Source: Fundidesulfovibrio agrisoli (lineage in GTDB: Bacteria > Desulfobacterota > Desulfovibrionia > Desulfovibrionales > Desulfovibrionaceae). From it: a stretch of 64,000 nucleotides of DNA. Position numbers and translations under genes: made by a program. Below, piece after piece: positions 29,091-38,513 of this stretch; the stretch's first letter is position 1; each line of letters opens with the position of its first letter. Under the pieces are notes generated by a model that worked only from the letters and a program-made list of their open reading frames with translations, was not told where the DNA came from and made no database searches. The stretch covers positions 62,001 through 126,000 of the forward strand of contig NZ_JAKZKX010000005.1 in the NCBI RefSeq assembly GCF_022808715.1. Direction: 5' to 3'.

Positions 29091-30308
29091 CTAGCCCGCC
29101 TTATTGACCACCAGCTTGTCGCGCAGGCGCAGCGCCGGGAAGAGCCGCATCCACAGGGCCACCACCACCAGCGTCCCGATCCCTCCCAGCACCACCGACC
29201 CCACCGCGCCGAACAGGGCGGCCGTCACGCCGGACTCGAACTCGCCCAACTGGTTCGAGGTGCCGATGAAGATGGAGTTCACCGCGCTGACCCGGCCGCG
29301 CAGATCGTCGGGCGTTTCCAACTGCACCAGGGTGGAGCGGATCACCACGCTGACCATGTCGCTTGCTCCCAGGCAGGCCAGGGCCGCAAGCGACAGCGGG
29401 AAGGAGGTGGAGAGCCCGAACACCACCGTGGACACGCCGAACACGGCCACGGCCCCGAACATCTTGTGCCCCACGTGGCGGTTGAGCGGCACGCGCGCCA
29501 AAAACAGCGACATGGAGAGCGCCCCCACGGCCGGGGCCGCGCGCAGCATGCCCAGGCCCCAGGGGCCGGTGTGCAGGATATCCTTGGCGTAGACGGGCAA
29601 CAGGGCCGTGGCCCCGCCCAGCAGCACGGAGAACAGGTCCAGGGAGATGGCCCCGAGTATTTCCGGGCGTGAGCGGATGAAGGAGATGCCCCCCAGCACC
29701 GAACGCAGGTTGGGCGGCTCGCGGCGGGCCTGGGGGGCCTGCCGGGGTATGGAGAACATGGCCGCCGAGCCCAGCACGAAGCACACGGCGCACACGCCGT
29801 ACACCGCCTGGGGTCCGGCCGCGTAGAGCGCGCCGCCCAGGGCCGGGCCGACGATCACCGCGCTCTGCCAGCCCGAGGCGCTCAGGGCCAGCATGCGCGG
29901 CAGCATGGCCGTTTCGGCCAGGCCCGGCAGCAGGGCCTGCATGGTGGGCATCTCGAAGGAGCGGGCCGCGCCGATGGCGAAGGCGCAGGCGTAGATGGCG
30001 TGCTGGTCCACCAGCCCGGCGAAGCTTCCGGCGGCCAGCGCGGCGGCCAGCACGCCCTGTGCGGCCTGGCAGGCGAACACGATGCGCCTGCGCTCCATGT
30101 GGTCGGCCGCGTGCCCCACCACCAGGGTCAGGGCCAGCTGCGGCAGGAACTGGGCCAGGCCCACCAGGCCGAGGCTGAGCGCGCTGCCCGTGAGCTCGTA
30201 CATCTGCCAGCCAACGGCCACGGTCATCATCTGGTAGGCGAAGCCCGAGGCCACGCGGGAAAGCCAGAAGCGCTTGAAGGAAGGATTGGAGAAGACGGAC
30301 GTCTGCAT
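29091..30308 (-). CDS. MFS exporter (EntS/MFS_3 type)
   Basis: The 405-residue protein has twelve predicted membrane helices and the MFS_3 opening NPSFKRFWLSRVASGFAYQM, with the loop 2-3 motif VVGHAADHMERRR and a middle loop PRQAPQARREPPN. Family members export siderophores or macrolides. It stands alone: no siderophore biosynthesis genes lie nearby, and the next gene downstream converges on it. GGGGG precedes the start codon. Substrate is not known. Confidence 0.83.
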   Translation of the reverse strand: MQTSVFSNPSFKRFWLSRVASGFAYQMMTVAVGWQMYELTGSALSLGLVGLAQFLPQLALTLVVGHAADHMERRRIVFACQAAQGVLAAALAAGSFAGLVDQHAIYACAFAIGAARSFEMPTMQALLPGLAETAMLPRMLALSASGWQSAVIVGPALGGALYAAGPQAVYGVCAVCFVLGSAAMFSIPRQAPQARREPPNLRSVLGGISFIRSRPEILGAISLDLFSVLLGGATALLPVYAKDILHTGPWGLGMLRAAPAVGALSMSLFLARVPLNRHVGHKMFGAVAVFGVSTVVFGLSTSFPLSLAALACLGASDMVSVVIRSTLVQLETPDDLRGRVSAVNSIFIGTSNQLGEFESGVTAALFGAVGSVVLGGIGTLVVVALWMRLFPALRLRDKLVVNKAG

Positions 30309-30344
30309 GTCAAAGCCCCCTGGGGTCGAGGGGCTTGCGATGGC

Positions 30345-31334
30345 TCATTCCCCAGGCGAGGTCAAGCCCGGCGGCGGGGCGATCTCCACGCGGTTCCGGC
30401 CCGATGCCTTGGCCCGGTACAGGGCGTCGTCCGCGCGGCGCAGCATGCAGGCCACGTCGTCCCCCGGGTGGTAGGCGGCCACGCCGAAGCTGGCCGTCAC
30501 GCGCTCCACCGGGGGCAGCGGCGCGCAGGCCAGCACGGAGCGCAGGCGCGAGGCCAGCTCGCCCGCGGTATCAAGCCCCGTCTCGGGGCACAGCAGCAGG
30601 AACTCCTCCCCGCCCCAGCGGCCCACCATGTCCATCTCGCGCACGTTGGCGGAGAGGATGTCCGCCACCTGCACCAGCACGCTGTCGCCCACCAGGTGCC
30701 CGAAGGTGTCGTTCACGGTCTTGAAGGAGTCCACATCCAGCAGGATGACGGAGAACTGTGTGGCGTAGCGCCTGGCGCGCTGCACTTCCGCCTGGAAGGC
30801 TTCGTCGAGCTTGTGGCGGTTGTGCAGCCGGGTCAGGCGGTCGGTCTGCAGGAGCACCTCCAGGGCGCGGTTCTTGTCGTCGAGCTCCTGGTTCTTGAGG
30901 TCCAGCAGGGTGTAGGCCTCGTTGAGGCGGTTCTTGGCCTGGGCGAACTCGATGTGGTTCTTGACCCTGGCCAGCACGATGGGCGGGCTGAACGGCTTGG
31001 TGATGTAGTCGATGGCCCCCAGGCTCAGGCCCTCCAGCTCGTTGGTCTCGTCGCTCTGGGCGGTGAGGAACACCACCGGAATGGAACGGGTGGCCGGGTT
31101 GTCCTTGAGCCTGCGGCAGACCTCGTAGCCGTCCATCTCCGGCATGGAGATGTCCAGCAGCACGAGGTCGGGCGTGAAGGATTCCGCCAGGGACAGAGCC
31201 ATGTGCCCGTCCGTGGCGAAGCTCACGGAGTAGCTTTCCTTGAGGAGCTCCCGCAGCAGCTTGATGTTCACCGGCATGTCGTCGACGACGAGCACACGCG
31301 GCCTTACGGCGCCTGCTGTCATAGATGCCTTCAA
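30345..31334 (-). CDS. Response regulator diguanylate cyclase (REC-GGDEF)
   Basis: The 329-residue protein has a receiver domain (about 13-125, phospho-acceptor D61 in LVLLDISMPEMDG, switch lysine in YITKPFS), a coiled linker (130-163) and a GGDEF domain (165-320) with the active site GGEEF at 241-245. The inhibitory site RxxD is present at 232-235. It should make c-di-GMP when phosphorylated. Its start overlaps the end of the hybrid kinase gene by 4 bp, so it is the natural output of that kinase. Confidence 0.9.
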   Translation of the reverse strand: MKASMTAGAVRPRVLVVDDMPVNIKLLRELLKESYSVSFATDGHMALSLAESFTPDLVLLDISMPEMDGYEVCRRLKDNPATRSIPVVFLTAQSDETNELEGLSLGAIDYITKPFSPPIVLARVKNHIEFAQAKNRLNEAYTLLDLKNQELDDKNRALEVLLQTDRLTRLHNRHKLDEAFQAEVQRARRYATQFSVILLDVDSFKTVNDTFGHLVGDSVLVQVADILSANVREMDMVGRWGGEEFLLLCPETGLDTAGELASRLRSVLACAPLPPVERVTASFGVAAYHPGDDVACMLRRADDALYRAKASGRNRVEIAPPPGLTSPGE

Positions 31335-34300
31335 TCGGGCTGGAGTCTGGTCTCCAGCTCCTTGAGCACCGCGAGGGCGGTTTTGTAATCCAGTTGGGAA
31401 AGGTGGTTCTCCAGCTCGTCGAGCAGGGGGGCGTGAAGCCCGTCCGATGCGGCCCGCAGCCTGGCCAGCGTGTCCGCCGCGTCCATGTCGTGGGCCTGGA
31501 GCTGGGCGCGCAGGCCGTGCGCCAGGGCCAGCAGCGCCCGCGGATCGCCGGCGGGGCTCGCGGGGCCGCCAGGGGCGTGCCGGGCCCCGGTTCGGGGCCC
31601 AGCACCGGGCAAGAATCCAGGCAGGGCGTCGAGCCCCTGGCGCACCGTCTCCAGGGCATCCAGCAGCCGGTCGATGATGGGCTGCAGGTCCAGGTTGGCG
31701 CCGTCCTTCAAGGCGAGTTCAAGATGCTGCGCCGCCTCGTACACGCCGCCAGCGGCCATGTTCGCTGACACGCCCTTCATGGCGTGGACCATCCCCGGCA
31801 GCTCGTCCGGATTCTCGCGGAGCCCGCGGCGGAGCTCGTCGGGGAAGGCGCGGACCTGGGCCGCGAACCCCTTGAGCAGCTCAAGGTACACGGCCGCGTT
31901 GCCCATGACCCTGGCCAGGCCGGCCTGGATGTCGATTCCCGGCAGGGATTCGGGCAGGGCCGTGGGCGCGGGCTCCTGGCCCTGCTCCTGCCCCGGCTCC
32001 TTCGTGGCGTCGCCCTGCGGGGTGGCCTGGCGGCCGGCCTTGGGAGGTATCCAGCGCAACAGGGCGGAGAACAGTTCGGCCGGGTCGATGGGCTTGCCCA
32101 GGTGGTCGTCCATGCCCGCTTCCAGGCAGCGCTGCCGGTCCCCGCTCATGGCGTGGGCGGTCATGGCCACGATGGGCAGGTTCCTGAGCCGCTCCACGGC
32201 GCGGATGGCCGCCGTGGCCTGGAAGCCGTCCATGCCGGGCATCTGGATGTCCATGAGCACAAGGTCGAAGGGCTGGGCCAGCACCTTGGCGATGCCTTCG
32301 GAGCCGTTGCCCGCCACGTCCGTCGAAATTCCGGCGTGCTGGAGCAGCTCCACGGAGACCTGCTGGTTGAGGGGGTTGTCCTCCACCACGAGCACCCTGG
32401 CCCCGCGCAGGTCCTCCAGGCGGGAGGCGTCCACGCCTTCGGCAGGCGGGGGAGGGGGCGTCGAGGATGCCCCGTTCTGGCCGGAGGCGCGCCCCAGGAC
32501 CTTCAGCACCGCGTCGAAAAGGTTGGACTGGGTGAAGGGCTTGGTCAGCACCATGTCCACGCCGGAGCTCGTGGCCTCCGACATCAGGCCCATGCGGCTG
32601 TAGGCCGTGAGCATGAGCAGCGCGGGCTGCTTGTGGATGCGCAGGCTGCCGCGCACGCGCCGGGCCAGCTCCAGGCCGTCCATGTCGGGCATGAGCAGGT
32701 CGATGAGCGCCAGGGCGAAGGGGTCGGCGGGGTCGGCCTGCTCCAGGATGCGCAGGGCGTCGCGCGCATTGGAGGCCGCGCTCACCTGCAGCCCGTAGCT
32801 GCGCAGGAATTCCGACACCAGGGCCAGGGCGTTGGCGTTGTCGTCCACGGCCAGCACCTTCAGGGAGCGCAGGGAGGGCTCCGGCGCGTAGCGGCGGCGC
32901 TTTTGCCCCTCCACGCCGAAGACGGCCGTGAAGGTGAAGGTGCTCCCCGCCCCGTATTCGGATTCCACCGTGAGCTGGCCGCCCATGAAGTCCACGAGGC
33001 GCTTGCAGATGGCCAGCCCCAGGCCCGTGCCGCCGTATTTGCGGGTGATGGATCCGTCCGCCTGGGAGAAAGGCTTGAACAGGTTGTCGAGCTGGCCGCG
33101 GGTCATGCCCACGCCCGTATCCCGCACGGAGAAGCGCAGCACGGCCTTGCCGTCCTGTTGGCTGTCCTGGGCGATGCGGATTTCCACCTCGCCCTTGTCG
33201 GTGAACTTGAGCGCGTTGCCCACCAGGTTGAGCAGCACCTGGCCCAGGCGCAGGGGGTCGCCCATCAGGTCGGTGGGGACGTCCGGCTCCTTGCGCATGA
33301 TGAGCTCGATCCCCCGCTCCCCGGCGCGGGCTCCCAGCACGTTGGACACGTCGGCCAGCACGTCGTCCAGGGCGAAGGGCACGCGCTCCATGTTGAGCTT
33401 GCCCGCCTCGATCTTGGAGAAGTCCAGGATGTCGTTGACGATGGCCAGCAGGGAGCGGGCGGAGGAGTTGATCTTCTTCAGGTAGTCCCGCAGGCGCGCG
33501 GGCTCGTCGCTGTCCAGCCCCAGGCTGGAGAAGCCCAGGATCGCGTTCATGGGGGTGCGTATCTCGTGGCTCATGTTGGCCAGGAACTCGCTCTTGATCC
33601 TCGTGGCGGACTCGGCGGCCAGGTTGGCGGCGCGCAGCCCCCGCACGGCCCCCTCCAGCTCGTCCTTGGCCTTGGCCAGCTCTCCGGTGCGCTGGCTGAC
33701 CTTGGTCTCCAGGTCGCCCACCAGGCCGCTCATCTCGGTGGCCATGGAGTTGAAGGTTTCGGCCAGTTCGCCGAACTCGTCGCCGGATTCCACCTCCACC
33801 CGGACGGCCAGGTTCCCGGAGCGCAGCGCGGCGGCCGAATCAGTGAGCGCCACCAGCTTCCGGGTGACCGAGGCGTTGACCACCCAGGCGATGAACAGGG
33901 CGCAGACCAGGCCCAGCAGGGCGGTGACCGCGATGATCGCCGTGGCGGAGCGGCTCACGGCGTCGATGTGCGCCCTGGTGCGGTTGACCTCGGAGGTCAC
34001 CAGGGCCTTGAGGTCTTCCGAGATGGGGTCCACGGCCCGGGATTGAAGGGCGAAATCGTTGAATTTGCCCGCTATGGCCGTGTCCACGTTGGCGATGTCC
34101 TCGCCGATGGAGGAGGCGTTGCGCAGGATCTCCCTGGCCTGGGCCTTCTGGTCGGCGTTGAGCTGCTTCGAGCCCGCCAGGGCCTTGCCCAGCAGGAAGC
34201 CCTCGTTGAGCGCGGCCTGCATGTCCGGGCGCTGGCGTGTGAGCTGGTACTGCTTCTGCTGGGCCAGCATCTTCAGGTACAGGCGGGAGAGCTCCTCGCT

Positions 34301-34834
34301 AGCGTCGGCCAGGGGGGCCAGCGCGGCCATCTGTCCGTCCAGCCTGTCCTGCAGGCCGGTCTCGGGCGCGGCGAGGATGGTCACCAGGTCCACGAGTTCC
34401 AGGAAGGTCTGGGTGAAGCGCTTGGCCGACGAGAGGTAGAGGTTGATGTCCACGTTGCGGCGTTGCAGCGCCTCGCTGACGTCCGGGCCGGAGACCAGGC
34501 GCTTGAGCTCGTCGCTCAGGGCCACCACCCGGGCGATGGCCGCGATGGAGGGCTGGAAATAGAGCTCGTGGGCCTTGCTGAAGCCCACCGAGGGGTAGTT
34601 GAGGAAGAAGTCGCGGTGCAGGCGGCGGGCCTTCTCCAGGCCGGCGTCCATCTCGTAGACCCGCTGCCTGATCTCGGCGCTGTTCAAAATCACGTTCTCG
34701 GCGTGGCGCACCGAGGCCAGGGCGAAGAAGCTCACCGCGGCCACGAGCGTGAGCGTGGCCAGCAGCAGGGCGAAGGACAGCCCGAGCTTGTAGGTGATGG
34801 AGAGGTTGCGCCAGAACGACGTGACGATCTTCAT
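31331..34834 (-). CDS. Hybrid sensor histidine kinase (HAMP-HisKA-HATPase-REC-REC-Hpt)
   Basis: The 1167-residue inner-membrane kinase has a first helix near 12-35, a large helical periplasmic domain to about 295, a second helix, HAMP, HisKA with H423 (NMSHEIRTPMNAIL), HATPase with GTGLGLAICKRL, receiver 1 with D712 (ALIDLLMPDMDG), receiver 2 with D862 (LVLMDIQMPGMDG), and an Hpt domain with H1017 (MVHAMKGVSANM). This is a full phosphorelay in one protein. The gene lies between a periplasmic binding lipoprotein and a REC-GGDEF cyclase. The binding protein probably presents the ligand to the periplasmic domain. Confidence 0.92.
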   Translation of the reverse strand: MKIVTSFWRNLSITYKLGLSFALLLATLTLVAAVSFFALASVRHAENVILNSAEIRQRVYEMDAGLEKARRLHRDFFLNYPSVGFSKAHELYFQPSIAAIARVVALSDELKRLVSGPDVSEALQRRNVDINLYLSSAKRFTQTFLELVDLVTILAAPETGLQDRLDGQMAALAPLADASEELSRLYLKMLAQQKQYQLTRQRPDMQAALNEGFLLGKALAGSKQLNADQKAQAREILRNASSIGEDIANVDTAIAGKFNDFALQSRAVDPISEDLKALVTSEVNRTRAHIDAVSRSATAIIAVTALLGLVCALFIAWVVNASVTRKLVALTDSAAALRSGNLAVRVEVESGDEFGELAETFNSMATEMSGLVGDLETKVSQRTGELAKAKDELEGAVRGLRAANLAAESATRIKSEFLANMSHEIRTPMNAILGFSSLGLDSDEPARLRDYLKKINSSARSLLAIVNDILDFSKIEAGKLNMERVPFALDDVLADVSNVLGARAGERGIELIMRKEPDVPTDLMGDPLRLGQVLLNLVGNALKFTDKGEVEIRIAQDSQQDGKAVLRFSVRDTGVGMTRGQLDNLFKPFSQADGSITRKYGGTGLGLAICKRLVDFMGGQLTVESEYGAGSTFTFTAVFGVEGQKRRRYAPEPSLRSLKVLAVDDNANALALVSEFLRSYGLQVSAASNARDALRILEQADPADPFALALIDLLMPDMDGLELARRVRGSLRIHKQPALLMLTAYSRMGLMSEATSSGVDMVLTKPFTQSNLFDAVLKVLGRASGQNGASSTPPPPPAEGVDASRLEDLRGARVLVVEDNPLNQQVSVELLQHAGISTDVAGNGSEGIAKVLAQPFDLVLMDIQMPGMDGFQATAAIRAVERLRNLPIVAMTAHAMSGDRQRCLEAGMDDHLGKPIDPAELFSALLRWIPPKAGRQATPQGDATKEPGQEQGQEPAPTALPESLPGIDIQAGLARVMGNAAVYLELLKGFAAQVRAFPDELRRGLRENPDELPGMVHAMKGVSANMAAGGVYEAAQHLELALKDGANLDLQPIIDRLLDALETVRQGLDALPGFLPGAGPRTGARHAPGGPASPAGDPRALLALAHGLRAQLQAHDMDAADTLARLRAASDGLHAPLLDELENHLSQLDYKTALAVLKELETRLQPD

Positions 34835-34840
34835 GCAGGC

Positions 34841-36160
34841 CTAACGGGCATTCCCGGGCGCGTAGGTGAAGAGCACGTTGGCCCGCAGGCCATCCACGCC
34901 CTTGGAGAGGTCGTCGAGGCGCAGCACGTTGAAGCGGGGCGGGGCGCAGTCCCCGAATTCGTTGCAGCCGAGCGTGCCGGTGACGCCCCGGAAGCCCGCG
35001 GTGGCGTAGAGCGCGTCGCGCAGGGCCTGCCTGCCCACGTGCAGGGTGCCCTTGGAATCCCTCTTGGCCACCTTCTCGATGGCGTCGAAGAGGATGTTGG
35101 CCGCGTCGTAGGCGCTCTGGTAGTACATGGTGGGCGGGTCCATCTTGTACCGCTCGATGTAGGCCTGGCGCAGGGCGGCGACCTCGGGGGTGAGGTCCGG
35201 GGGGGTGGGGCCGACGAAATACATGCCCAGCGCGTCCTGCTGCACGTCCGCCAGGAAAGTGGCCTCGATGAGCGAACCGTCGCTCATCAGGGCGATGTTC
35301 TTCATCTCCGGCATCTGCCTGGCCTGGCGCAGCACGTGGTTGCCCTCGGGCTGGAACAGGGGGAAGAACAGCAGCTGCGCCCCGGAGTTGACCGCCCCCG
35401 TGAGCACGGGGGCCATGTTGGTGTCGCTCTTGTTCACCGTGGCCGAAAGGGTGATGCGCCCGCCCAGGCGCTCGAATTCCTGCTTGAAGCCCTCCGTGAG
35501 CCCGGAGGTGTAGATGTCGCCGTCGTTGACCGTGGCGGCCTGCCGGATGCCCAGGGTCTTGAAGGCGTAGGTGGCGGCGGCCGGGCCGGAGGCCTCCTCG
35601 TTGGGGGCGGTGCGGAAATATCCGGGCTGCCACTTGGGGGCGCGCCTGCCCGCCACCGAGGTCAGGAAGGGGGCGCTGTTGTTGCCGGAGATCATGGAGA
35701 GCCCCGCCTCGGACATGACCATGGACGCCGTGGCCGCGTCGCCCGAGCAGGTGGTGCCGAAGATGGCCAGGACGGCCGGGTCCGCCACGAGCTTGAGCGC
35801 GGTGTTGGCCCCGCCTTCGGGCCTGCACCCGGTGTCCTCGGTGGGCAGGTCGACCGTGCGCCCGGCCACCAGGCCGCCGCGCTTGGCCAGGGCCAGCTCG
35901 AGGCCGCGCACCTGCTCCTGGCCGAGGCTGGCCACCTTGCCCGAGAGGGCTTGGATCACGCCGATTTTCACGGGGTCGTCCGGCCCGAGGTCCACACAGC
36001 CCAACTTGTCCGAGCAGACAAAGGGCTCGGGTTTGCCGGAGCAGGCCGCGATCAGGGCGGCCGCAAGCGCACAGGCTAGGAGGGCGCGGGAAAGGAAACC
36101 GCTGGAGGGGGTGCCGCTGGGCTGGCGTCCAGCGGGCGACCCGGTTCGGGCAATGGTCAT
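34841..36160 (-). CDS. Branched-chain amino-acid-type binding lipoprotein (receptor for the hybrid kinase)
   Basis: The 439-residue protein has a lipobox (ALIAAC near residue 40) and a Peripla_BP_6/LivJ-like fold: VKIGVIQALSGKVASLGQEQ, GLELALAKRGGLVAG, FGTTCSGDAATASM, APFLTSVAGRRAPKWQPGYF and ATVNDGDIYTSGLTEGF. No LivHMGF transporter genes are near. It lies just upstream of a histidine kinase gene in the same direction, which suggests a ligand receptor for signalling instead of uptake. GGAG precedes the ATG at 36160; an ATG five codons earlier is less likely. Confidence 0.85.
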   Translation of the reverse strand: MTIARTGSPAGRQPSGTPSSGFLSRALLACALAAALIAACSGKPEPFVCSDKLGCVDLGPDDPVKIGVIQALSGKVASLGQEQVRGLELALAKRGGLVAGRTVDLPTEDTGCRPEGGANTALKLVADPAVLAIFGTTCSGDAATASMVMSEAGLSMISGNNSAPFLTSVAGRRAPKWQPGYFRTAPNEEASGPAAATYAFKTLGIRQAATVNDGDIYTSGLTEGFKQEFERLGGRITLSATVNKSDTNMAPVLTGAVNSGAQLLFFPLFQPEGNHVLRQARQMPEMKNIALMSDGSLIEATFLADVQQDALGMYFVGPTPPDLTPEVAALRQAYIERYKMDPPTMYYQSAYDAANILFDAIEKVAKRDSKGTLHVGRQALRDALYATAGFRGVTGTLGCNEFGDCAPPRFNVLRLDDLSKGVDGLRANVLFTYAPGNAR

Positions 36161-36213
36161 GGACACTCCGTACAATCGATATTTCTGCGAGTATTCGGCA
36201 CTGCACCGCGCCC

Positions 36214-36474
36214 TCAGACTAGCCTATGCCGGATGCTCCCACAATGGTTTTCCGGCAGAAAAACATGTCCGTCCGGGGTGTTCAGCCAAGGCCAGAGGCC
36301 GACGCCCAGGGCCATGGAGTGCGTGGCGGCGTGCAGGCGCTTCTTGCTCTCGGAGCCGATGAAGCCTTCCGCGTTGGAGACGCCGACGCCCTCCAGGCGG
36401 GAGGCGTCGCGCTGGAACAGAGCGAAGATGCACAGGATGCCGTTGAAGCGGGTGCCGATGGAAAAGGAGCGCAT
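36214..36474 (-). pseudogene. Truncated methyl-accepting chemotaxis protein N-terminus
   Basis: The 86-codon frame begins MRSFSIGTRFNGILCIFALF, then VSNAEGFIGSESKKRLHAAT and HSMALGVG. This looks like the start of Desulfovibrio-type chemoreceptors: a short membrane opening followed by the Cache-domain helix 'xxQKxRLxxATHSMAxxLG'. It then reads through a PEN-like tail and stops, with no ligand domain, HAMP or signalling hairpin. The first transmembrane helix also seems cut short. It could be a decayed gene or a recombination scar. Expression is unlikely to give a working receptor. Confidence 0.45.
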
Positions 36475-36591
36475 GGTAACCCTTGTGAGGGGGCAGCGGG
36501 TACGCCCGGCGCGCCTGGGCGCAGTGGGGCGGGGCTTCACAAGCGGCGGCAAATGAAGCACTATCGCGCCCTTCGCACAAGGATGCCCGTC

Positions 36592-37500
36592 ATGTCCCAA
36601 AAACAGACCGGCCCGGGCCTGGCGGCCGGGGCCTTCTCCTTTCTCTGTTGGGGGATGCTCCCCCTGTACTGGCGATTGCTGGACGGGGTCGCCGCCCTGG
36701 AGATCAGCTGCCACCGCGTGGTCTGGTCCGGCGTGCTCACCGGGGCGCTGCTGCTGGCCCTGGGCCGCATGGGCGAGGTCCGCAAGGCTCTCTCCAACCG
36801 GCGGGACCTGGGCCTGCTGGCCGTGAGCAGCGCCATGATCGGCGTGAACTGGGTGCTCTACATCTGGGCCGTGAACAACGGCCACGTGCTGGACGCCAGC
36901 CTGGGCTACTACCTGAACCCCCTGGTGAACGTGGTGCTTGGTATGGCCGTGTTCCGCGAGCGCCTGAACAGGCCCCAGGCCGTGGCCGTGGGGCTGGCAG
37001 CATGCGGGGTTGCGGTGCAACTCGTGGGCGTGGGCAGCCTGCCCTGGATCGCCCTGTCCCTGGCCGTGAGCTTCGGCATCTACGGCATGGTGCGCAAGCT
37101 GGCGGCGGTGGAGTCCCTGCCGGGGCTGTTCGTGGAGACGGCCTGCCTGGGCCTGCCCGCCGCCGGATACCTCGTCTGGCGGGCCTCGCAGGGCGTGGGC
37201 GGCATGGGCGGCGGAGGCCTCATGCAGGATATTCTGCTGGTGGGCGCGGGTGTGGTCACCACGCTGCCGCTCTTGACCTTCGCCTTCGGGGCCAGGCGCA
37301 TCAGCCTGACCACCCTGGGCGTGCTGCAGTACATCAGCCCCACGGGCATGTTCGTGCTGGGCATCCTGGTCTACGGCGAGGAGCTCGGGCTGGCCAGGGC
37401 CGTGACCTTCGCCCTGATCTGGGCGGGCGTGGCGCTCTACACCGTGGACGGGGCCATGCGCCTGCGCGGCCTGGCGCGGCAGGCCGCCGCGAACCGCTGA
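36592..37500 (+). CDS. rarD: RarD/EamA-family permease
   Basis: The 302-residue protein has ten predicted membrane helices and the RarD pattern: GAFSFLCWGMLPLYWRLLDG, EISCHRVVWSGVL, MIGVNWVLYIWAVNNGHVLD, SLGYYLNPLVNVVLGM, LQYISPTGMFVLGILVYGEE and ALIWAGVALYT. Members export or import small metabolites; the true substrate is uncertain. An ATG nine bases earlier lacks proper ribosome-binding spacing, while AAGGA is well placed for 36592. The ferredoxin-nitroreductase gene follows 25 bp later. Confidence 0.88.
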   Translation: MSQKQTGPGLAAGAFSFLCWGMLPLYWRLLDGVAALEISCHRVVWSGVLTGALLLALGRMGEVRKALSNRRDLGLLAVSSAMIGVNWVLYIWAVNNGHVLDASLGYYLNPLVNVVLGMAVFRERLNRPQAVAVGLAACGVAVQLVGVGSLPWIALSLAVSFGIYGMVRKLAAVESLPGLFVETACLGLPAAGYLVWRASQGVGGMGGGGLMQDILLVGAGVVTTLPLLTFAFGARRISLTTLGVLQYISPTGMFVLGILVYGEELGLARAVTFALIWAGVALYTVDGAMRLRGLARQAAANR

Positions 37501-37525
37501 AGCCGGGCAGGATGACGGAGGACTC

Positions 37526-38350
37526 ATGCAGGAACTGGATTTTCGCGTGGACGAGGCCCTGTGCGTACGCTGCGGCGAATGCGCGCAGGATTGCCCGGCG
37601 TCGGTGATCGTCCTGGACGACCTGCCGCGCCTGGAAAACCCCCAGGGTTGCATCCGCTGCCAGCACTGCCTGGCCGTGTGCCCCACCGGGGCGCTCTCCA
37701 TCCTGGGCCGGAACCCGGAGGACAGCGAGCCCCTGGAGGGCCGCCTGCCGGACTTCCGCAGCCTGGCCGTGCTGGTCAAGGGACGGCGCTCCGTGCGCCG
37801 CTACCGGCAAAAGAATCTGGACCCCGCGCTGGTGCGCTCCCTCTTGGACGCGGCCTGCCACGCGCCCACCGGGGTCAACTCCCAGGGGGTGCTCTTCACG
37901 CTGGTGCCTGGCCTTGAGGCCATGCAAGGGGTGCGCGCGCGGGTGCTGGACGCCCTGGAGCGGCTCAAGCGGGAGGGGAGGTTGCCCGAAGGCTACATGG
38001 GGCGGGTGCTGGGCTGGGCCGTGAAGGTCTGGCGGGAGCAGGGCCGCGACGCCGTGTTCCGGGACGCCCCGCACCTGCTGGTGGTCAGCGCGCCGGAGTC
38101 CGTCCCCTCGCCCGTGGAGGACTGCCTGGCGGCCCTGACCAGCTTCGAACTGCTGGCCTGCGCCGCCGGGGTGGGCACGCTCTGGAACGGCATGGTCATG
38201 GCGGCCCTCACGCTCTGCCCGGAACTGCGGGAGCGCCTGGGCATCCCGCAGGATCACCGCCTCGGCTACGCAATGACCTTCGGGCTGCCGGACGTGGCCT
38301 ATCACCGCACCGTGCAGCGCGGCCCGGCCCGGGTGAACGTGGTAGGCTAG
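37526..38350 (+). CDS. Nitroreductase with N-terminal 2[4Fe-4S] ferredoxin domain
   Basis: The 274-residue flavoenzyme has two 4Fe-4S motifs (C13, C16, C19, C23 and C42, C45, C48, C52) followed by a nitroreductase FMN domain starting LVKGRRSVRRYRQKNLDP and DAACHAPTGVNSQGV. Ferredoxin-fused nitroreductases accept electrons from low-potential carriers and reduce nitro, quinone or enone groups. They are common in strict anaerobes. It is probably cotranscribed with rarD. Confidence 0.9.
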   Translation: MQELDFRVDEALCVRCGECAQDCPASVIVLDDLPRLENPQGCIRCQHCLAVCPTGALSILGRNPEDSEPLEGRLPDFRSLAVLVKGRRSVRRYRQKNLDPALVRSLLDAACHAPTGVNSQGVLFTLVPGLEAMQGVRARVLDALERLKREGRLPEGYMGRVLGWAVKVWREQGRDAVFRDAPHLLVVSAPESVPSPVEDCLAALTSFELLACAAGVGTLWNGMVMAALTLCPELRERLGIPQDHRLGYAMTFGLPDVAYHRTVQRGPARVNVVG

Positions 38351-38352
38351 CA

Positions 38353-38472
38353 GCCTGTTGAAAAATCCCTGCTGACATCGTCGCTCAATACAAGCCAAAC
38401 CCACGCGTAGGAGAACTACGCGTCGGGCTTGCCTTTTTTCTTGCGCCTTGCCAGCGGGTTTTTTGAACAGGC
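38353..38472. mobile_element. MITE-like 120-bp element with inverted ends
   Basis: The ends GCCTGTTGAAAAAT (38353 on) and its near reverse complement TTTTTTGAACAGGC (to 38472) form terminal inverted repeats of about 14 bp. Inside, CGCGTAG-GAGAA-CTACGCG makes a strong hairpin. No ORF is carried. The element sits between the nitroreductase and EVE genes and may also end transcription. Confidence 0.6.
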
Positions 38473-38513
38473 CGCGAGAATCGGCTTTTCAACGGACAGC
38501 CAGGCCGGAACGC

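Noticed and set aside
36224-36580. A larger gene in a different frame across the chemoreceptor remnant
   Set aside because: Arg/Pro/His-rich product with no motif; the frame beginning MRSFSIGTRF fits better.
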